From positions 1-45,303 of IMG/VR virus record IMGVR_UViG_3300037137_002282: a stretch of DNA of 45,303 nucleotides; one strand, written 5' to 3'. Of this stretch, positions 13,591-21,016 are shown in pieces. Positions within the stretch are counted from its first letter, which is position 1, and the number at the start of each line of letters is the position of its first letter. Both the position numbers and the translations under genes were made by a program. The notes under the pieces are model-generated. The model was not told the origin of the DNA, searched no databases, and worked only from the letters and a program-made list of their open reading frames with translations. Source of the stretch: a virus.

Positions 13591-13859
13591 GGAGATCCCG
13601 CGAAGGAGCTTTCAAAATAACCCGCCTCGCAAATGACGGCGAAATGATGCTGACCTTTCACCTCATTGTCGAGGTGAGCTACACTCCGGTGGAGGATGGT
13701 CTCTTTAACATTGAGGACATCCGGCTAGAGCATGTTGAGATCGAAATGGTTACCAACGAAGACGGCGTTGAAATACCAGCAGAAGATCCGCTTGTGCCAC
13801 GGTTGAAAGAGCTGGCAATGACATACGATGAGATGGAAGATTTTTTAGGAGGATGCTGA
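13587..13859 (+). CDS. Small acidic protein, unknown
   Basis: 90 residues; ATG 13587 overlaps the previous stop (ATGA) and has GGGAGG 8 nt upstream. It begins with a basic, strand-rich part (FKITRLANDGEMMLTFHLIVEVSY) and becomes strongly acidic. No family was recognised. It is coupled to the Ala-rich protein gene by TGATG. Confidence 0.65.
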   Translation: MRRSREGAFKITRLANDGEMMLTFHLIVEVSYTPVEDGLFNIEDIRLEHVEIEMVTNEDGVEIPAEDPLVPRLKELAMTYDEMEDFLGGC

Positions 13860-14575
13860 TGGAAACCGCGTGGCATTTTTGCGTTGGAACCGACAGGCCT
13901 TTTCTGCGCGATGGTTCTCCGTTTGAGGTGGGCAAATGGTATGAGCATTCCGGCGAGTTGATCATGTGCAAGGCGGGATACCATGCGAGTAGTAGAATTT
14001 TGGACGCGCTTGAGTATGCCCCAGGAGTATGGGCTTGCATGGTGGAAATCGATGGGGAAATAAAACGCGATACAGCTAAATTGGTGTGCTCGCGAAGAAG
14101 GGCGCTATGGGCATTTAATGCTGCCGACGTGCTAATACAATTTTCACGAGAACAAGCGGCAGGAGTTTTACACCTGTGGGATGCTCCACAAATTGTGAAA
14201 GATTATTTGGTCACGGGCGATGAGGATTTGAGGGCTGCCGCCGGGGATGCCGCCGGGGCTGCCGCCGGGGCTGCCAGGGATGCCGCCTGGGATGCCGCCG
14301 GGGCCGCCAGGGCTGCCGCCAGGGCCGCCAGTGCCGCCTGGGCCGCCAGTGCCGCCAGTGCCGACTGGGCCGACTGGGCCGCCTGGGCCGCCTGGGCCGC
14401 CTGGGCCGCCTGTGCCGCCAGTGCCGCCAGTGCCGACTGGACCGCCTGGGCCGCCTGTGCCGCCAGTGCCGTCAGTGCCGACTGGGTCGCCAGGGCGGCC
14501 AGTGCCGCCAGTGCCGCAAATCAAATGCTGGAGGGGATGATTTTATTCAAGGCATCGGAGCGAGGGCTGCTTTGA
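13859..14575 (+). CDS. DUF7666-like protein with long Ala-rich repeat domain
   Basis: About 238 residues from ATG 13859, chosen because AGGAGG is 6 nt upstream (the ATG at 13853 is too close). Residues 1-115 (WHFCVGTDRPFLRDGSPFEVGKW...YHASSRILDALEYAPG...VLHLWDAPQIVKDYLVTGDEDLRAA) match a domain I know from many phage and bacterial proteins that almost always carry Ala-rich repeats after it. The repeat domain (about 125-222) is an alanine helix with regular Trp, Ser, Asp and Arg (AAW, AAS, ADW triplets). Function is unknown; HExxH or other catalytic motifs are absent. Confidence 0.8.
   Translation: METAWHFCVGTDRPFLRDGSPFEVGKWYEHSGELIMCKAGYHASSRILDALEYAPGVWACMVEIDGEIKRDTAKLVCSRRRALWAFNAADVLIQFSREQAAGVLHLWDAPQIVKDYLVTGDEDLRAAAGDAAGAAAGAARDAAWDAAGAARAAARAASAAWAASAASADWADWAAWAAWAAWAACAASAASADWTAWAACAASAVSADWVARAASAASAANQMLEGMILFKASERGLL
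14230..14517 (+). repeat. GCC-rich tandem repeat inside the Ala-rich gene
   Basis: GCCGCC-TGG/AGT/AGG and GCCGAC-TGG units repeat with 9-nt and shorter steps, almost always using GCC for alanine. The uniform codon choice shows expansion at DNA level. Shifted frames give collagen-like Gly-Pro-rich frames on both strands, which are by-products. Confidence 0.9.
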
Positions 14576-14811
14576 AATTCCGCATCCTAGACCACGCCGG
14601 CAAGCTCCTAGCAGAGCGCGATACTATCGACGCCGCGTTATTATATTCGCGCACCACTCTGGCGGCTAAGGATATTGTGCGTGAGGACGGGGTACTCATG
14701 GCGCGCAAAGCCACAAGCAGGGGCGTAGAAGCGTGTTTTTGGGCTTATGCTGGAGAAGAAAACTTTGGACCGCGGCATTTACAACCAAGAAAGAAGAGAG
14801 GCGAATCATGA
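14572..14811 (+). CDS. Small protein, unknown (79 aa)
   Basis: Starts at TTG 14572, overlapping the previous stop (TTGA) with GCGAGG about 6 nt upstream. The 79-residue product (KFRILDHAGKLLAERDTIDAALLYS...) is mixed alpha/beta with a basic C-terminus. No family was recognised. It ends in an ATGA overlap with the next gene, supporting coupled expression. Confidence 0.6.
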   Translation: MKFRILDHAGKLLAERDTIDAALLYSRTTLAAKDIVREDGVLMARKATSRGVEACFWAYAGEENFGPRHLQPRKKRGES

Positions 14812-15143
14812 AAAAGAAAGTTGCACCGAAGAGAACCGCAAAGAAAAAACCACTACTGGCCATTCTGGCGAATAAAAGCTATGGGCTATATTTTGGCGAG
14901 GTGCTGTCGTTCGACGCTGCCAACGGAGTGGCGGCGGTCAAGGATTGTTGCCACGTATGCCGCTGGTTTGGTCGAACGGGGGGGATCACCAGCTTGGCCG
15001 CGTACGGTATTTGCGGCCCGCGCATGGGAGAAAGCAGGATAGGGGCTCCGACTACGCAACCCTCGACCCTAACCGGGATAGTGAACATTTTTCCTTGCAG
15101 CGAGGAGGCGGTGAGAAGTTTTGACGCTGTAAAACCACAATGA
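14808..15143 (+). CDS. DUF6948-like conserved phage protein
   Basis: 111 residues; ATG 14808 has GAGAGG 6 nt upstream and overlaps the previous stop. After a lysine-rich start, the pattern SYGLYFGEV...KDCCHVCRWFGRTGGITSLAAYGICGP...RIGAP...LTGIVNIF is a small conserved phage domain (DUF6948 as I recall it). Function is unknown. It overlaps the Gly-Tyr/Ser repeat gene by ATGA. Confidence 0.75.
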   Translation: MKKKVAPKRTAKKKPLLAILANKSYGLYFGEVLSFDAANGVAAVKDCCHVCRWFGRTGGITSLAAYGICGPRMGESRIGAPTTQPSTLTGIVNIFPCSEEAVRSFDAVKPQ

Positions 15144-15595
15144 GCAATATGGATAATGGCTATGGCTATGGCTCTGGCTCTGGCTATGGCTATGGCTCTG
15201 GCTCTGGCTATGGCTATGGCTCTGGCTCTGGCGATGGCTCTGGCGATGGCTCTGGCTATGGCTCTGGCTATGGCGATGGCTATGGCTATGGCTATGGCTA
15301 TGGCTATGGCTATGGCTCTGGCTGTGGCTCTGGCTCTGGCTATGGCTATGGCGATGGCTCTGGCTCTGGCGATGGCTCTGGCTCTGGCTCTGGCGATGGC
15401 TCTGGCTGTGGCTCTGGCTGTGGCTCTGGCTCTGGCTCTGGCTCTGGCGATGGCTATGGCTATGGCTCTGGCGATGGCTCTGGCTATGGCTCTGGCTCTG
15501 GCGATGGCTCTGGCTATGGCTATGGCTATGGCTCTGGCTCTGGCTCTGGCTATGGCTATGGCGATGGTGATGGCGATGGTGATGGCTCTGGCTAA
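15140..15595 (+). CDS. Gly-Tyr/Ser/Asp dipeptide-repeat protein
   Basis: 151 residues: MSNMDN and then only Gly alternating with Tyr, Ser, Asp or occasionally Cys, to the stop. ATG 15140 overlaps the previous stop, as do its neighbours. Such a chain would be disordered, hydrophilic and prone to phase separation or tyrosine-mediated adhesion; I recall similar Gly-rich chains in other phages beside DUF7666-like genes. No catalytic function is possible. The alternative frame of the same DNA is discussed in the findings. Confidence 0.65.
   Translation: MSNMDNGYGYGSGSGYGYGSGSGYGYGSGSGDGSGDGSGYGSGYGDGYGYGYGYGYGYGSGCGSGSGYGYGDGSGSGDGSGSGSGDGSGCGSGCGSGSGSGSGDGYGYGSGDGSGYGSGSGDGSGYGYGYGSGSGSGYGYGDGDGDGDGSG
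15158..15592 (+). repeat. (GGC NNT)n hexanucleotide array
   Basis: About 70 units of GGC followed by TAT, TCT, GAT or TGT. GGC is invariant except for a couple of GGT units near the end. One frame reads Gly-x; another reads Met-Ala/Leu-Ala and is continuous with the endolysin frame; the minus strand reads Ser-His/Gln. Confidence 0.95.
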
Positions 15596-15617
15596 AAAAA
15601 TCCAACAGGAAAATGTG

Positions 15618-16256
15618 ATGGATAATTCCTTCGACCCCTTGACCCTCCCCGAGTTTCTCTCCGGCCTAGAGCGCCTGTGGTCATACTGGGGAGATTTCCG
15701 TCATGGCCAAACGCGCAATTTTTCCCGCGCTCCAGACCTGCTCGTGATCCATAGCGGCGCCGCCGCAAATTGGGTAGCCGAGTATTTGTCGAATCCAGCA
15801 TCCCACGGCATACAACATGCGGGTGAGCATCTATGCGACGATGGGCGATATAGATTCGTTAGCGCGGCACATATTTGTTTTTATGCTGGCCGCGTTGACT
15901 TGCTTTCGCCCGGCGTCTCTCCTCCCGCGCGCCCTATGACATTCGTGCAAACCGCCAGCTTGCGGCATGAGGTCCCCCACGTCGGTGGCTCGATTTGCAT
16001 GGGCGATCCGCGCCCCAACCGGCGTAGCATCGGCGTGGAATTGCCGGCCGTGGCCTTGCTGCATACGCATTTCGACGCGCAACAGCTTTTCGAGGAGCTG
16101 CTCGACGAGCTGTTGCCCGCTATGCCCTCGCTGAAGTTTTATACTCTGCACCGGGCTATCGATTTCAAAAAGATGGACCCGGTTGCAGGGAGTGGATTTG
16201 ATAAGGGTTGGATGGACGGGCGAGGGCTTACTTTCGTAGGACGGAGCAAATTATGA
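15618..16256 (+). CDS. N-acetylmuramoyl-L-alanine amidase (endolysin)
   Basis: 212 residues from ATG 15618 with AGGA 7 nt upstream. It is an Amidase_2/PGRP-type fold: LLVIHSGAAANWVAEYL (zinc ligand H45), AHICFYAGRVDLLSPGV, HEVPHVGG, NRRSIGVELPA, and the C-terminal LHRAID (H178) with MDPVAGSGF (D187) as the remaining likely ligands. It cleaves the amide bond between peptidoglycan sugar and peptide at lysis. The same frame is open upstream to 15156 as an Ala/Met/Leu-rich stretch, so longer membrane-targeted forms are conceivable. It is the last gene of the rightward operon. Confidence 0.9.
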   Translation: MDNSFDPLTLPEFLSGLERLWSYWGDFRHGQTRNFSRAPDLLVIHSGAAANWVAEYLSNPASHGIQHAGEHLCDDGRYRFVSAAHICFYAGRVDLLSPGVSPPARPMTFVQTASLRHEVPHVGGSICMGDPRPNRRSIGVELPAVALLHTHFDAQQLFEELLDELLPAMPSLKFYTLHRAIDFKKMDPVAGSGFDKGWMDGRGLTFVGRSKL

Positions 16257-16295
16257 ACTATACACCCATTCCCAAGGATTAGGACCGGGCCCATA

Positions 16296-16481
16296 TCATT
16301 TGGGAGAGCCGTCCATCACCTGTTTCTCGGTGATCTCGTCCGCCTCGATCTGCTTTTTGCGTGCGGCGATCTCGACCGTTACTTGCTCCGCAAATTCATC
16401 AGCATTGACCCCCGCCCTTTCGATAAGCAGAAAAATTTGCGACACAAGACCGACAAGGAAGGAAACGATAGTTGCATCCAT
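16296..16481 (-). CDS. Small membrane protein, possible holin
   Basis: 61 residues from ATG 16481 (AAAGG 9 nt upstream). An N-terminal hydrophobic segment (IVSFLVGLVSQIFLLIERA, residues 4-22) is followed by a charged helical tail. Size, one membrane segment and position beside the endolysin and other membrane proteins fit a holin or antiholin, but no family signature is present. It is the last gene of the late operon, convergent with the early operon. Confidence 0.6.
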   Translation of the reverse strand: MDATIVSFLVGLVSQIFLLIERAGVNADEFAEQVTVEIAARKKQIEADEITEKQVMDGSPK

Positions 16482-16486
16482 TGTGC

Positions 16487-16514
16487 TTGACCTTTCTTCT
16501 GACTCGAATACAAT
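16487..16514 (+). promoter_or_regulatory. Predicted promoter of the HNH gene
   Basis: -35 TTGACC (16487-16492), 16-bp spacer, -10 TACAAT (16509-16514). It starts 6 bp outside the divergent 61-residue gene and gives the HNH endonuclease independent transcription against the late operon. Confidence 0.65.
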
Positions 16515-16523
16515 AAACTAATC

Positions 16524-16556
16524 GGACGGGCGCAGAGCGTTCACTCTGGCCCATCC
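16524..16556 (+). other. Leader hairpin before the HNH gene
   Basis: A nested stem: GGA-C-GGGC and CAGAG pair with CTCTG, GCCC-A-TCC around the loop CGTTCA. It begins a few bases after the predicted RNA start and lies 34 nt before the GTG. It is an ordinary hairpin, not the interleaved design of the four early leaders. Confidence 0.5.
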
Positions 16557-16590
16557 TAACCAAAGCCAAACCTATTAAGGAGGTTGAACC

Positions 16591-17259
16591 GTGGCTATTC
16601 AAGACTATATGTCACCAGAGGAATTTTGGTCAAGCGCAGATGTCAGGGGACCAGATGACTGCTGGCTCTGGCAAGGATATGTTTTCCCTAGCGGATATGG
16701 TGGATTGACCAGATCGCCCGATAAACTTGCTCATCGTGCGGCATGGATGTTTTCGCATGGACCAATTCCGAAAGGTTTTTGTGTTTGCCATTCATGCGAT
16801 GTCCGCTATCCCGTGGGAGATAAAACAAATCGGAAATGCGTCAACCCCGCCCATCTATGGCTGGGAACGTATGCTGATAATGGTGCGGACATGGTTCGCA
16901 AGGGGAGATCGGCAAGCGGCGATAGAAACAGTTCGAGACTTTATCCGGAAAGACTGTCTAGGGGAGATGAACATTATTCCAGAAATCATCCAGAAAAATT
17001 ATTGCGCGGCGAGAAACACTGGACGCATATACATCCTGAAAAAATAGCCAGGGGAGATAGAAGCTCCTCTCGACTTCATCCGGATAGCTATAGAGGGGAA
17101 CAAAATGCACATGCAAAACTTAAATCAGATCAAATATTAGACATTCGCAGAAGATATGCGAAAGGAAACTATACCTTGTTAAGACTTGGAATGCTTTTCA
17201 ATGTTCATTTGGCTACAATTAGCAAGATTGTGCGGCGGAAGGCCTGGAACCATATCTAG
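16591..17259 (+). CDS. HNH homing endonuclease
   Basis: 222 residues from GTG 16591 with AAGGAGG at 7-nt spacing. The HNH core reads LAHRAAWMFSHGPIPKGFCVCHSCD...CVNPAHLWLGTYADNGADMVRKG. The middle has repeated Gly-Asp/Glu motifs (RGDEHYSRNHPEKL, RGEKHWTHIHPEKI, RGDRSSSRLHPD), and the C-terminus is a helix-turn-helix for target binding (AKLKSDQILDIRRRYAKG...LGMLFNVHLATISKIV). Free-standing HNH enzymes cut DNA of related phages and spread. The gene runs opposite to its neighbours inside the late operon and its stop overlaps the opposing stop at a shared CTAG. Confidence 0.93.
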   Translation: MAIQDYMSPEEFWSSADVRGPDDCWLWQGYVFPSGYGGLTRSPDKLAHRAAWMFSHGPIPKGFCVCHSCDVRYPVGDKTNRKCVNPAHLWLGTYADNGADMVRKGRSASGDRNSSRLYPERLSRGDEHYSRNHPEKLLRGEKHWTHIHPEKIARGDRSSSRLHPDSYRGEQNAHAKLKSDQILDIRRRYAKGNYTLLRLGMLFNVHLATISKIVRRKAWNHI

Positions 17260-17894
17260 GGGATCACCAATTTCTTTTCCTTCACGGCTCGGTAGACTTT
17301 ATCAACGAGGACCGCAGCCTCAACTATCGCCTTGCGCGCCCCGTCTTCGTCGGACACCGCGGCGAAGCGCATGGCGAGACTGAGCGCCATCTGCGCATCA
17401 TCAAGCAACTCTTGCAGGGCTCGCCGCCCCTGACAGCATTTGAGCCAGCCTATACACGCATCGCTTGCAACTTTCTTGGCCTTGCATGCCTGGGCCTCAC
17501 CTTCACAGCGCGCGTGGAATGCACCGACCGCCACGGGTGAGAGCTTGGCGATCACCGCGTCCATGGAAGATATCTGTTTGCCAATTGTCGCGCACCCGCC
17601 GAGCCCGGCGACGAGCGCCAGGTGAAGAAGTATTTTGGTCGATCCGACCTTGTTGAACGCATTCCAAAGTACGCTCATCAGCTCGCCAATAAATAAGGGC
17701 CATTTAAAATTTCCCAGGGTGCCGGGGGCGTCCCCCTTAGAACGGATGAAACTTAGAGCCTCGGTGAGCACGAGAAATATGACCGCATACCACGACTTCG
17801 CCTTGCTGAAATGCGGCGAGGCTGCATTTGCAATGCTGATAAGTACTCCGATTATAATGCTGATGATTTCCCAGTGGGCAATGATCCAAGTCAT
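17256..17894 (-). CDS. Membrane protein with embedded lipoprotein signal (holin/spanin candidate)
   Basis: 212 residues. Three hydrophobic segments lie at about 3-25, 34-50 and 65-80. Then KILLHLALVAGLGGC forms a textbook lipobox with Cys101. Starting from the internal ATG at 17678 (Met73) that cysteine falls 29 residues from the start, ideal for signal peptidase II. The C-terminal 110 residues are helical with several cysteines. The gene may be a holin-like membrane protein, an outer spanin embedded in frame, or both. It lies next to a coiled-coil membrane protein and near the endolysin. No diagnostic family motif was recognised. Confidence 0.6.
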   Translation of the reverse strand: MTWIIAHWEIISIIIGVLISIANAASPHFSKAKSWYAVIFLVLTEALSFIRSKGDAPGTLGNFKWPLFIGELMSVLWNAFNKVGSTKILLHLALVAGLGGCATIGKQISSMDAVIAKLSPVAVGAFHARCEGEAQACKAKKVASDACIGWLKCCQGRRALQELLDDAQMALSLAMRFAAVSDEDGARKAIVEAAVLVDKVYRAVKEKKLVIP

Positions 17895-18391
17895 TTTGGT
17901 TTCCCGTCTGCGGCAATGAATGCCGCTTTGAGTTTCGTCTGCACGCGTATGTTTTTTAATTCCTTGGCGATTTCGGCGTCGGTTACCGACGGACCCTGAA
18001 TTATTTTATAGATGGTCAATCCCCCGCTGATCGCGGTTAGCATGGCCAGGATTACAGCGCCGATGATGGCGAGCTTCTTCCAGTTCTGTTCAACTCGTTC
18101 TTTCGTCCTGGCCCCGTTAGTTCGGATCTCGGAAATATCATTCCAACTGCTGTCCACTTTGCGGTAGAGTCCGGAAATTTCCTCTCGGTTGTCGTCGGTT
18201 TTCTCCTCGGTGGCGGTGAGTTTTACCGAGAGAATCGCCACCTCAGATTTGCAAACCTTGAGCTCGTTGTTCATGAGCCCGACATCGCCGCGAAGTTCTT
18301 TTACGTCGCTTTTAATTTCGCGGGTGTCTTCGCGTAGGCCGCGAAGCAACTCATGGTTGGCGAAAGAAACATCTCGAGGATTTTTGCTCAT
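17891..18391 (-). CDS. Coiled-coil membrane protein
   Basis: 166 residues. Residues 10-105 are a long charged coiled coil (LREDTREIKSDVKELRGDVG...), followed by a membrane segment at about 107-128 (LAIIGAVILAMLTAISGGLTIY) and a short tail. The layout resembles XhlA-type haemolysin/holin accessory proteins or inner spanins, in reversed order. ATGA overlap with the next gene suggests a joint role in lysis. The Shine-Dalgarno is weak. Confidence 0.7.
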   Translation of the reverse strand: MSKNPRDVSFANHELLRGLREDTREIKSDVKELRGDVGLMNNELKVCKSEVAILSVKLTATEEKTDDNREEISGLYRKVDSSWNDISEIRTNGARTKERVEQNWKKLAIIGAVILAMLTAISGGLTIYKIIQGPSVTDAEIAKELKNIRVQTKLKAAFIAADGKPK

Positions 18392-18399
18392 GGCCTATT

Positions 18400-18969
18400 C
18401 TAATCCAGAGTTACTCGCAAGTCTGGGCAATTCTCGGTCAGTGCCTGTGCAACGATAGCCCCTGTCCATGGACCCGCTCCGGTCAATACTCCGGCAGTCC
18501 CGGTTGTCAAAATATTCCCCTGGGCAAAATCATTATAAAGACCAGTTATCGTGGGATTGGTGGTCCCCATCGCTGTTCTGATACCTGCCCAGAGGTGGGT
18601 ATTGGCAGCAATCGATGTTGTAAGAGCCGATGTATTTCGCTTTACCCCAAGGCCAACAGTAAGACTATCTACCGTCGCATCAGACGCTAGCTTGGTGAGT
18701 ACCTGTGCCGCTTTGTTGGGCGCAAGGGGGCTGGAGAATAGTCCCACCTCAACCGCCTGGGTTCCCACCCCGAGAATGGAAACATAGAACTCCACGAACT
18801 TGGGGGTAATGGCCTGTCCGGTTCGACAGAGATAGACGAAATAGGCCACGTTGGATATGAGGAGCAGGCCTGCTGTGCCCTTGGACAGGTCACTCATTAG
18901 CACTCGTTGAGTTCTGCTGGACTCGCCGGAAGTGACCAGACGCGGACAACCTATGAATTTAGTGGGCAT
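18400..18969 (-). CDS. Probable virion-associated protein, unknown
   Basis: 189 residues from ATG 18969 with AAGGAGG and 7-nt spacing. It is Ala/Thr/Gly/Leu-rich and beta-structured in places (FVEFYVSILGVGTQAVEVGLFSSPLAPN). It follows the tailspike gene by TAATG overlap, so it may be a tailspike partner, chaperone or second receptor-binding subunit. No family was recognised. Confidence 0.7.
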   Translation of the reverse strand: MPTKFIGCPRLVTSGESSRTQRVLMSDLSKGTAGLLLISNVAYFVYLCRTGQAITPKFVEFYVSILGVGTQAVEVGLFSSPLAPNKAAQVLTKLASDATVDSLTVGLGVKRNTSALTTSIAANTHLWAGIRTAMGTTNPTITGLYNDFAQGNILTTGTAGVLTGAGPWTGAIVAQALTENCPDLRVTLD

Positions 18970-20588
18970 TAGGCCACCTCCTTAATCACGGTGCATTCAC
19001 CAATGTCAACAATGGCAGGAACTCCAACTCCAGCAGCATCTACCTCTGCCCAAGTGCCAGCCGGTGTTACTCCATCCGTAGAAATGTCTCCAATGCCACC
19101 CGTCAAAGTTGGTGGTGCTCCATGTTTGATCTGAACATCTGAAACATCATGAGCATAGATACCAGCCCCACCATTGCCTGTACCAGCAAAAACACCAATA
19201 AAGGTCAATTGAGAATTGATAGATTCTATGCCATGAGTAAGGCAATCATGCACACTGCCTCTATTAAAACGGAACTGGGAATTAATGAATTTTATTCCAA
19301 CTCCAGCGGGGTTATCCACTTGAAAAGAGGTATAAGATGCCGACGCGGTATCAGTATTATGATACCCAAATGTTTCTCCCAAGTTAACAGAATTAGCTAT
19401 TATCATACTACGGAAGCGTGAACATTGAAATGCGGCATTACTCCCATACGCAGAGGCATCCACTTGAAGCTTATAACAATAACAATGACATACGAATAGT
19501 GTTTTTATAGTAGAAGCACTCAAAAAAGTACTTGCGTTAAGTAAACTTAGCCCGTGGCTAAACAAAGTCAATACGAATGTTATTGGGTGCTGTCCATAAT
19601 TAGTACACCCTGCTGAACCTGATTTCTGCATATAACATCCGGCAGCACTACTTGATACTACTGTTACGAAAGCTATACAATAACTTAGGTTATATACGCC
19701 AAAGCAGGACTGTGTTCCAGAAAACGACAGTCGTTGAACATAGATGTATCCCCGTCCATTGCTGGAAAACGATACATAACTACTAAGCGCGGTAGAAGAC
19801 AAAGTAGTTGCTGGTCTAACCACCCTAAACCCTGCTCCAACTCCAGGATCAATAGTAAAGAAATGTTGAACAGTGATTGTGGTTACTGTGTTTGAAATTA
19901 TCAAGGCTTGTTGACCCGCTGCTGGTCCACTGGTTATCTCAACCATGTAACCTGCATATTGATCAATTGCCTTCCCCCAAGTAGTTAATCCAATGGTACT
20001 GGTGCTATGAATATCGGACACCCAAGGGGCTCCGGCATTATCTGCAACTATAGATATTGCAGATCCCCCATCAATAATTAGGGACGGATAAGTAAGCAGG
20101 TATTGCACAAAGCTTTTATTTATTGCGGGTGTCCCATACTCATCAAATATCCCAGCCAAATTAACAGTCGTGTTGTGTTTTATGAAATCAGGCACAGCAT
20201 TAAAGATTGCTTGCAATGTTAACTTTGGCGATGCTATTGCCCATCTACCTGCAACGGGTAACGCTTCTGTCACTCCACGAACATTAGCGTATGTGATTTG
20301 ATTAGCTGCTGGTCTACTCAATATTACAAAACTTCCATTATTATCAGATGATGTACAATCATCTATCCAAGCATGCCAACCCACTATGGATGCTGGGAGC
20401 ACAGCTCCAGCGAGAGTAGCGGTAACAACTCCTGCTGCAACTGCTAAAGTTCCACCAGTCCCATTACTATGTTGCAATCCGGTATTAGCGTCTAAGCCAG
20501 TTGTGCCATTAGCATAATATTGGGTAGATGCAATGGTTTGGGAGACTTTTCTATTCAGTAATGAGAATGGCAATCCTGGAGTTCTCAT
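18969..20588 (-). CDS. Tailspike / receptor-binding protein with beta-helix
   Basis: 539 residues; ATG 20588 has GGAGG at 7-nt spacing. The N-terminus reads like a short particle-binding head; residues 130-490 are a parallel beta-helix of Ser/Thr/Val-rich rungs with many short turns (e.g. SSYVSFSSNGRGYIYVQRLSFSG, SMIIANSVNLGETFGYHN, GIESINSQLTFIGVFAGTGNGGAGIYAHDVSDV). Such folds bind or cleave surface polysaccharide. The DNA is visibly AT-richer than its neighbours, consistent with separate acquisition. Catalytic residues cannot be assigned. Confidence 0.8.
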   Translation of the reverse strand: MRTPGLPFSLLNRKVSQTIASTQYYANGTTGLDANTGLQHSNGTGGTLAVAAGVVTATLAGAVLPASIVGWHAWIDDCTSSDNNGSFVILSRPAANQITYANVRGVTEALPVAGRWAIASPKLTLQAIFNAVPDFIKHNTTVNLAGIFDEYGTPAINKSFVQYLLTYPSLIIDGGSAISIVADNAGAPWVSDIHSTSTIGLTTWGKAIDQYAGYMVEITSGPAAGQQALIISNTVTTITVQHFFTIDPGVGAGFRVVRPATTLSSTALSSYVSFSSNGRGYIYVQRLSFSGTQSCFGVYNLSYCIAFVTVVSSSAAGCYMQKSGSAGCTNYGQHPITFVLTLFSHGLSLLNASTFLSASTIKTLFVCHCYCYKLQVDASAYGSNAAFQCSRFRSMIIANSVNLGETFGYHNTDTASASYTSFQVDNPAGVGIKFINSQFRFNRGSVHDCLTHGIESINSQLTFIGVFAGTGNGGAGIYAHDVSDVQIKHGAPPTLTGGIGDISTDGVTPAGTWAEVDAAGVGVPAIVDIGECTVIKEVA

Positions 20589-20590
20589 CG

Positions 20591-21016
20591 TTATTCCTCC
20601 AGCGTCAATGTGCAGATCCCCTCCGTGGGGTCCTCCCCCGCTATCACAAAAACATAGCCATCTGATGCGGCAGTGACGGGGAATGAATCAATTCCCCCGC
20701 CTCCGAGATAAACGCTCCCGGCGGTATCCTTTGCCGCTGTTACTGTTGACGCACCTTGCTTAAACCAGATCTCTCGATTGCCCGAGATGCGCCAATTCCC
20801 TACGGCAAGAATTGTGCTTCTCGCCCCAGTGGAATTAATGTTTAACACCTGGCCGCCCGTCCCTAACTTTCGACCAGGAGCACTCTTAACCTGTGTTGCT
20901 TCCAACGCAAGCGCCGAGGTGTCGAGGTTCGTTCCCGCGTTCGCGGTGACTGCAAATCCCTCTGTTGCCGGAGTGACGGATTGGCTAACTGCTGCCGCCT
21001 GTATTCCTAGTCCCAT
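20591..21016 (-). CDS. Small Ala/Gly/Thr-rich virion protein
   Basis: 141 residues from ATG 21016 (GGAGG with 7-nt spacing), overlapping the preceding glycosyltransferase gene by 10 bp. Beta-rich with an N-terminal Ala/Ser/Thr part and a C-terminal strand-turn-strand region (ILAVGNWRISGNREIWFKQG...AGSVYLGGGG). A tailspike adaptor or tail accessory role fits its place; no family was recognised. Confidence 0.65.
   Translation of the reverse strand: MGLGIQAAAVSQSVTPATEGFAVTANAGTNLDTSALALEATQVKSAPGRKLGTGGQVLNINSTGARSTILAVGNWRISGNREIWFKQGASTVTAAKDTAGSVYLGGGGIDSFPVTAASDGYVFVIAGEDPTEGICTLTLEE

Noticed and set aside
14168-14540. Collagen-like Gly-x-y frames on both strands
   Set aside because: They are frame shadows of the GCC-rich repeat in the Ala-rich gene, lack ribosome sites and context, and begin or end inside the real gene.
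15069-15605. Minus-strand Ser-His/Gln repeat frame
   Set aside because: It is the complement of the GGC hexamer array, opposite to all neighbouring early genes and without a start signal.
16257-16295. Bidirectional terminator between convergent operons
   Set aside because: Only short CCCAA/TTGGG arms without a convincing stem or U runs.
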